NCBI RefSeq assembly: GCF_902806685.2
Contig: NC_048537.1
Span: forward strand, 10,066,720 to 10,130,719
From: Maniola hyperantus
Taxonomy: Eukaryota; Arthropoda; Insecta; Lepidoptera; Nymphalidae
Direction: 5' to 3'
DNA length: 64,000 nt
In this document: positions 10,064-19,000 of the stretch, in pieces
Layout: each line of letters opens with the position of its first letter
Numbering within the stretch: the stretch's first letter is position 1
The notes under the pieces: generated by a model
Told to the model about the DNA's origin: nothing
The model's input: the letters and a program-made list of their open reading frames with translations, nothing else
Database searches by the model: none
Program-made: the position numbers and the translations under genes

Positions 10064-13000
10064 CTGAAACGAGATAAAACATGGGTATAGGAAAATAATG
10101 TACAACTGGTAGTCTACTAAACCTGTATGGTAAGACTAATGTTCTGAATTTTGAAAAAAATTAGGCTGGGCTTTTTATTTCAATTTTAACTTTTAATTTT
10201 AAAAAAATGTTCATTGTGACTTCACAATGAACATTTTTTTAAAATTAAAAGGGCTAACTTATATCTGAATTTTAAAAATATTGAATTTTTTTAAATTCAG
10301 ATATAAGTTAGCCCTTGACTGCAATCTCACCTGGTGTTAAGTGATGATGCAGTCTAAGATGGAAGCGGGCTAAACTGGAAGGGGTATGGCAGTTTTTATT
10401 AAACCCATAATTTCTACATTAAAATTCGCAAAAGATTGTATGAGGATTTTATAGAATAACATTGTTATTAATATTGTATGTTGTTATGTTATTAAATAGT
10501 ACCTATATTAGTATGATTTTATAGTGTTATGGTGGTCTTTACCTTTATTAGCTTAGTCATGTTTGTGTGTATTAGCAGTGACAAAAACAAACAAATAGCA
10601 AGTAAAATAATATGATAGAACAGTTTCTAAATTAGCGTCAAAGGTGAGTATGGAAACAAAAACGGGTGAAATACCTACCTGATAATAATATTTTTTATGG
10701 TCTGACGATATAAAACCAACAACTAAAGTAATTATTCCTGGTAGAAGTTAAAAATCTAGCTAAATGAAAGTTCCATACAGGAGCCACGGTCTTCAATAAG
10801 TAATAGGTATAAGGAGAAACCATTGCATGGTATGGTCAATTTACTAAAAAGTTGCGAAAAAGATCGGGGCAGTATGATTTTATGGTGAGTGCTATTCATG
10901 TAAATATATTTTATGTGTAACGGCTTAACTCATTTGTTTGTCGGTGTATGTCCGACTAGTTTCGAACCCGTCCGGGGTCCGCAATGGACCATTGATCGCG
11001 ACGCGGCGCGCGACGCCCGAGACTATTCCGACAGCAAGTGAGTTAGTTATCCGTCATGTACCAGAGATTTCGTCATACATATTATAATTTATTTTATGTT
11101 GACTATAGTCTGCTGAATAATGAAAATAGCATAAAACACGGATTTATTTAAAAATCATACCCTTGTTTTTGCTGTCCACTTCGTAAAGCATGCGAGAGTA
11201 TTTAAAAACTATTAATTATTCAAGGCCAATATGTCATAACGTTATTTTCTACATCATACCTGACTAGGCCACCACACTGCCTACTACAAGGTAGGTTTTG
11301 CCAATTTTGGTTGGATTGGAGCGGTTTCTCATCGTTGTATCCCTTATCGTGGGGGTTTTGTTGATGTCTGAAATAACATTATAGTGTTTTATCTGGTAAA
11401 TTAGATATAAAATAGGGATTAGAAATATTGAAATTTTGTTTTTTAGTATTTGTTGTTATGGCGGCACCAGCAATACTGATATATTATGTGAAAATTTCAA
11501 TTGTTTAACTATCACGGTTCATGAGATACAGCCTGGTGACCGACGGACAGACAGACGGACGGACAGCGGAGTCTTAGTGATAGGGTCTCGTTTTAACCTT
11601 TGGGTACGGAACCCTAAAAATGTCAGAAGGATTCCTTTTGTTTACCTACTCTTACAAGGAATCTATTCAAATCGTGTTAATAAATACCTACTGTATACCA
11701 ATATTATTCAAAAAATTTAAAACTATAATAACGTAAAATATTATGACAATGAAGTCGGTTAGAAACGTTTTTTCAAATCGTCCCATCGTATTACCTTTGC
11801 ATAGAAATATCCTTCATTTGAAAAATTTGATCCCATGGCAGTGTATCACATTCGTAAAACTCTGGCGATGGGCTGATCCATAGGAAAGCATGATTTTAAT
11901 ACAAAAATAATAATTATTTTAATGATGGATAAAAATAGACTTTTCTAATCTGAGAAGTAATAAATATATTTTTTATGCTATTTTGCAAGCAAGTTGTTGC
12001 ATTAGCGCCTAATTACTGATAGTAGGTACGTTGTTTGCAACGTAGTATCTAAGTCGGTAAACTGAATCGCTGAACAAATTGAAGCCATGCCTCGAAGGTA
12101 CGCCGTTCGATCACAGTTATCACTGAGTGTCAAAACGATTATTTTAAACTTGAGCTTGTATAAGTATCTATAACCGATTGCGGAGTCTACATCTTAGGTC
12201 TCATTCGTTAGTAGATACTAGAAGCCTTTAGCGTTTAAACTATCGTGAGTCATTTACATTATAAATGTAGAAGAAACCGGCTTTACTCACGAACCAATCT
12301 GTTGTCCGTTTTTCACAGGAACTCGGTTCGCGAACGCGTCGCGGTTGAGACTGGACTCCTGGTTGAAAGGACCCCGGATGGGTTCGAAACTGGTCAGGCT
12401 AACGTACGTGAGTAAAGCCGGTTTCTTGTACATTTATACTAGAAGCCTGTCAAAACGGTTTTGAATAATTAGCAATCCCTGGCTAAAATGAAGATGTCGG
12501 CTCACCTTGAAAGTCTGCTGGCATCTTCTTCTACTTGCGATGGTTGACCTCTTATAATGGCAGGAACCAGACTAAACCCTGGTGGAGGCTGGTATTCCTC
12601 TGGTGGTTTCTTGATATCTTTAACCCGAATTCCTGGTTTGTTGCGCCGTAAGTTTTTGTGCACTTCTTGGTTTTTCATGTGGACCTGAAAATTATAAATG
12701 AAAATTATAGACATGAGTTACGCATAATTTTAATTTTTAAGATAGGAATTTTATAAGAAACTCAAAAACAGAAAATTTGACAAAAGATACATCCATTTCA
12801 ACCCATTTCCATATGCATGATTCAGAAAGGATCCGTTATGTCTTATTTGTTTATGGATTGCAGTCTGCATTAAATGATTTTGGAGATCCAAAATATTACA
12901 AACATCTAGTTACAGGAGTACTGCCTGACTGACATATCAACGTGCAACTCAAATTACTAAATTTAGAATCTAGATATTACGCTATTAGTTTTCTTTAAAA

Positions 13001-16000
13001 CTCAACTAAAGACATTCTCAAAAATTCTACACATCCCGCTGCTGGGACGGGACAGCTATTAATAGGATTCTCAGTACCTGGTCAGCAAACGTCTGCAGCT
13101 GAGCTGCTCGTTCTTGCACGGAGTGTTGCTGCATTAGCTGTTGTTGAGATGGCGGTGCGGGCGGAGAGTGTTGCGGAGGCGGAGGTGCTGCACGATTCTT
13201 CAGTTTACGCCGTGCTGTAATACCGCAAAAGAATATCATTACCAGAAATTTTTGGGACGTTAGCCATATAACATTTGCATGATCATAGTTTTTTACGAGC
13301 TTTAGTAAAGAGGAGCCATCGTCCTTATTCGTCGTTTACTGTTTTTCATAATTATATTTATATAGGTACGTACAACCCTGGGAACGGGTCGCCATTTTTT
13401 GAAGCATGTTCGAAGATGTGAAAAGGTGCGTAAAAACCGCGCCAATATTGATGTAGTCTGTGTCGCTATGCGTAGATATGTGTCACGCACACAAGGTATT
13501 GTTTTATACACACAGATTGCGTAGTAAAAGATAAAATGATTTTCAGAAGTTTTAATTAAAATACTCACGACTCTGGTTTGTTGGAGCCGCTTTTTCAGAA
13601 TTCTCATTTTCTTTGTTGCTCGAATTTGTACATACACTATCATTATCGTCCGTATTCATTCGTCTGAGTACTTTAGCCATTATAACATTGTTTTTATTTG
13701 GAACACCTGTAATTAAAAATATTCAAATATTTACGACACTTCATAAATTAAAACTTTATTGCCATGCTAAAGAGAAAGCCGTTGTAATATATTAACCAAC
13801 AAAGGCTGGAAATAACAATAATATAGGCACCAACATTCTTACCACGTTGAAGTGCTTGATGATGATTGAAAAAATTATCTAAAAAACAATATTTTTACAG
13901 TACCTGCTCTTTGTTGCTTCCTTTGGTTTTCTTGTTCAATCTGACTCTTCTTGAATTCTCTCGCCAATTGCTTTTGTCGTTCCTGAAGTCTCTTCCTTGT
14001 CAGCCAGCCTCGTACATGTCGTTGTAAGGTTAGGACCGATATTGCCATCTGTGCTTTTAATCTAAGGAAATTTTTCCGTGCCAGCCAGGCCCGTGCACAC
14101 GCTTGCACTAATATAATTTTTCTTATCTGCGAAAATTTGCAATCAAATATAATAACGAGATCTACATGAAATATGCGAATATCTAATAGTGCGAAATTGT
14201 TAAATACTTTTAATGTCTTAGCTACTGAAAATATTATCATCTTCAAAATCGAAAAGTATGATGCAAACTAAAGGAACTTCTTCAAAGAATTTATTCATTT
14301 AAAAATATTGAAGACCTCAGCTCATTATGTCATTACAGCTTTTACCTGTTCTTCGTATATTCTTGCAAGTACTTCCACATGGTAATACTTCAAAAATACT
14401 TTAGATTTGCCAAGTGCCCATCCGTCCATTTTCAGTCGCAGTAGCAGAAGTCGACAGGAGTCACGATTAGGCTTCACTTCTTCCTCGTAACTGAATGCTA
14501 AGAAACCGTATCTAATAAGAAAACAATGAAATGTTAGTCAAGGTTAACATAACTTACAAAGTATAAAAATATTATATTCAACCTTCACACCTTTTTAAAA
14601 ATTCATCATACGCAAGTCGATGAGAAAATCCATTTTGCCTTATCCGTATTGTTTCCAATACTCCGGTATATCTTAACTGTTTCAGTATTTTCGTTGAATC
14701 AAAATGTTTCGGTGATCGAGAGTCATTCGGTTTTAGACATCTTACAAATTGTGGCGTTCCACTGACCATCTTTTGAAGCAATTCCATTAAAGAATAACGG
14801 AAATATGTGGATACAGTTTGTTGTGCTCGTGACTGAGATGCAAGACCGCGACTGTTAAATCGATCCTGTAGGTATAATAAAATAAATTGAAATGTTAGAA
14901 CCGTTTGCAGCAGATAACTTATAGATATTACGAAAAAACTTTACCCGAATATCGTTAGACACTGGACTTTCTAATGTTCTAGAATCAATGTCTCCATTTA
15001 AAGCTGAGAATAAATTGCCGGTCTTCGTAATAGGGCATTGGAATAAAAATCTGATTGTATCGTATTGACTCTGTCTCATAAGCTGGATTACTTCTGGAGG
15101 TAAGAAGTTGCGATTCTTTTCTAAGAAACCATCGGCTTGATAAACCACCCGACCAGCAAAATGATGAATGGCAAAACATACTGCATCTGACTTAGGACGC
15201 ACATAATATTTGCTCTTAATATTTCGGTGAAATTTTTCTGCAATGGAAACAACAATGTACCTACATTAGTAACAAGATTTTTTAATTTTAATATCAGTTG
15301 AGTGTTGCGAATAAAATTGTTTATTTCTTACCAATGAGACTTCTATCTGAAGAACGTGGGAACCGACTTTCCTCATCAAGCAGTGCCAATAAACCCATAG
15401 GCCTAGATAAAAGCATGTCTAAAACCGGTCTGTTGTCTGAAAATTCTACAAGATCAACTGGTACGCCTTCAGCCATATATTCTTGTTGTTCCCATGTGAA
15501 AATATGTTGATTAAAGTAGTATTGAATTTGTTCATTTGCGATGTTTATACAAAGTTGTTCAAATGAATTTCTCGCAAAGTTTTCGAAGCCAAAGATATCA
15601 AGAATTCCAATCGATAACTGGTCACTGCAAAAACAATAAACATAAAATATAATATCATAGTCAGTTTGATTATCATTTATTTGTGTATAGTTTCAATTCA
15701 TTTGAAAGAAACAAACCTCTGGGGTCTATTTTGGCTCAAGAGTGCATTAATTCTCTCCACAATTCTATCAAAAGCTCTAGCGTATATCCCTCTTGCAGTA
15801 GCATCTCTTGCTACGGCAGCTTCTGCGGGTGAAGTGTAGCGTGCGATTGTTTCACCCTTAGTTACAACACTACTACTTGTTAGGCATTCTCGAAGATCAC
15901 TTGTCTCGACTCCTAATAAACACGATGCTGCGAAACAAAATATTAATTTGTATTTTGAATTATATTATATTGATTTCAGTTCAATCGAATTCCATTAAAA

Positions 16001-19000
16001 ATAAACTCTATTTATTGTCTGTTATTTGTTTGTGTATAGTTTAATAATATATATTTACCTCTATGTAATGGTGCTGTATCAATTATAGTAGCTCTGTTAT
16101 CAGCATTATATTCACCGGCAGTTTCGGCAAACTCTATATCTCCAAGATGTAAAATAGCCGCTAGCATTCTGTATATAATCTGTACCTCATCTTCATGAAA
16201 TCCCACTACCTAAAATTAGTATTCCATATTTGAATTTTGACCTTGTAATTATGAATTAAAAAATTTAAAATATATATTTTCGCAGATTTACCTTAAATGC
16301 TTGATTCAGTTGGCGCCATCGGTGCACATTATGTTCACGATGAGCTACTGAAAGGGGCTGTAGATACCGATGCCTAGACTTTAATTGTTCATCAAGATAA
16401 AATTTTCTCCAACGACCTTCACTTTCTAGGCCATCATAAAGATAATAGAAGACATGAAAATTACTCTCACCCCTATAAAAAATTAAAAATTAACAGCAAA
16501 AATGTTTTTGTTATCTTCATTTAATTATTTATCATTCAAGTACTACTTACAATGCCTGATGAACTACTCGTGATTGTTCTAGAAGATAAACCGATATTCG
16601 AGCTCCTGAAATTTTTCCCACTCTCATTATAGACAAATCCAAATACTTTCCAAAACGAGAACTATTAGCATTTATTCCTGTACGTGCATTTCCAAAAGCT
16701 TCCATTATTGGATTTACTTGTAGTATTTTGTCTTCTAAATTTCCATACTGTGTCTGAACAGAATAGTAAATTTTAATCTTGCATTGTTTTTAATTGATAA
16801 ATTTATTTAAATAAAATTCTGTATACGCACTTTCGATAAATATGCTAGTTGTTTCAAAAGAAGGTTAGCAGATTCAGTTTTTCCGGCTCCACTTTCACCT
16901 GATATAACGATAGCTTGATTTTGTTTTTGGTGTAACAACGCTTGATGGGCTGCATCAGCCACTGCATAGATGTGAGGAGGATTATCTGACCGACAACGGC
17001 CTTGGTATAGTTGTTGAGTCTATCAAGAAAATAAGAGATTTTTTATATTACAAGATAAAATATATATAAAATAATACTTTTGATATTCATTTTACATAAA
17101 GTAAATATCCATTATCATATTAAAAACGTGAAAGTGTTTCTGTCTGTCTATGTGTATATGTTTTTTTACCTTTTTAAAGCTCAATCGCTGAACCAATTTG
17201 ACAGAATTTGGCACAAAGATTTATTGAGAGTTATATGTACAATTGAGAGTTATGCACAATAGATTATGTACAGTTTAAATCCTGGAGAAGGACAAAGGAT
17301 CCTTTTAATCCCATAAAATTAAAGAGTTCCCTTGAGATTTACAAAAATCCATGCCGTCATCTAGTTTATCATAATTTACTATTATTATTTATTTTACCTT
17401 AGTTGTGTATATTCCTATATCTGTAAAAGGGTTGACTGCAACTAGTATATCTCCAATGTAGGTATATATTTGATTTTGAGTGTATCGTTTTTGTAATTGG
17501 TCTACAATGGCATCTTCTGTTAACGTTTCGAGAGTAGCTAAATCATCTGTATACATTTTTTCTGGCTTTGCTTTTCGATGAGATTTTAATTTCCCTCTTT
17601 TTGTGGTAGCTTCTAGTGCACGAGAAGTTCGCCCATCTGCTCTTTGTCTCTTTATTTCTGCGTGAAGTTCTTTCCGAATCTGTAATATTAATAAAATTAC
17701 ATAAATATACACGTACATTACACAAATCTAAGATTTTATATGATGATATATACAATAACCCTAATGGTTATATAAAGTTTACTTTTTGTTCAGGTCTACA
17801 AAAATATTGCTTACAATTATTAATAATTATGGCAAAAAAATGTAATAGAAGTATGGCAAATAATAATTTCCGCAGATCAGTCATTATTTTCGCAGCTATT
17901 TATTATTTAATGCTAAACCATTTAAACACAGACCAGTGGTCGTAGCTCATTTTTTTTCTGCTTGGTTTAATAGTACCTGTTTTTGATAATTACCTTATCT
18001 TCAAAATTATTCACAGCTAGTAGTAATGGATGTTCTAAAAGTTCCCGCGCAAATGGCCTTTGATTCATATCTTTGACCAAACATTCCGAGATAAAATCTG
18101 TTAATTGTGAAGAAAAAACTTCTGGATGAGACAAAGTTGGCGGTGGATTACGAGGAATTTGAAACAGGGCTCGCATTGGATGTAAGCCAGATAACGGTGG
18201 CTCTCCTTCTGCTAATTCAATGGCTGTGATACCAACTGACCACACATCACATCTACAATCATAAGATTGATCTAATTGTTGCTCGCACGCTATTACCTGA
18301 AAGAAATTATCTACGTTTATACTTGTTCTAATAGTCTCAAGAGCTTTTTACAAGTAGTTTATTATATTATGCGTCTTTACCTCTGGCGCCATCCAATAAG
18401 GAGTACCCACAGACGTATTTCTCCTAGCAACTGTTGCAGCTAAATGCGATGAGACGCCAAAATCTACAAGTTTTACTTCAGCGTGTTCAGTCAATAAAAT
18501 ATTATGTCCTTTTACATCTCGGTGCATACATCGATGCGCATGAAGATGTGTCAGAGCTCGCACTGTACCACGGAGAACATATGCAAGCTGAGGCTCTGTT
18601 AATCTACTTCCACGAGCTCGCATTCCTGCACTTAAATCAGTCACTGAGCCGCCTGTGCAAAGCTGAAAGGTAAATGAGCTGTATTGCATTAGAAGGTCAG
18701 TGAGATAACAATCGACATGACTAGTTATGTTACAATACTTGCCTCCATAACAAACCATATTTGATCATCTTCTGACGATATTCCTCGTTTTAAGAATAGT
18801 CCGAAGAATTCAGGGATATTCGGATGGCTGGATAAATCTCTGAATACGAGAAATTCTTCTTCTATTTCTTCAATATTTTCAGCAATGTTTTCTAAAATCT
18901 GTTAACAAATAAACTAAATTACCATTATTATTAATAAATCATATAAACTAGGTAGACTAAGATGTCTGTCCTATAAAAGTAGTGGCCGCCATTTTTTGAT

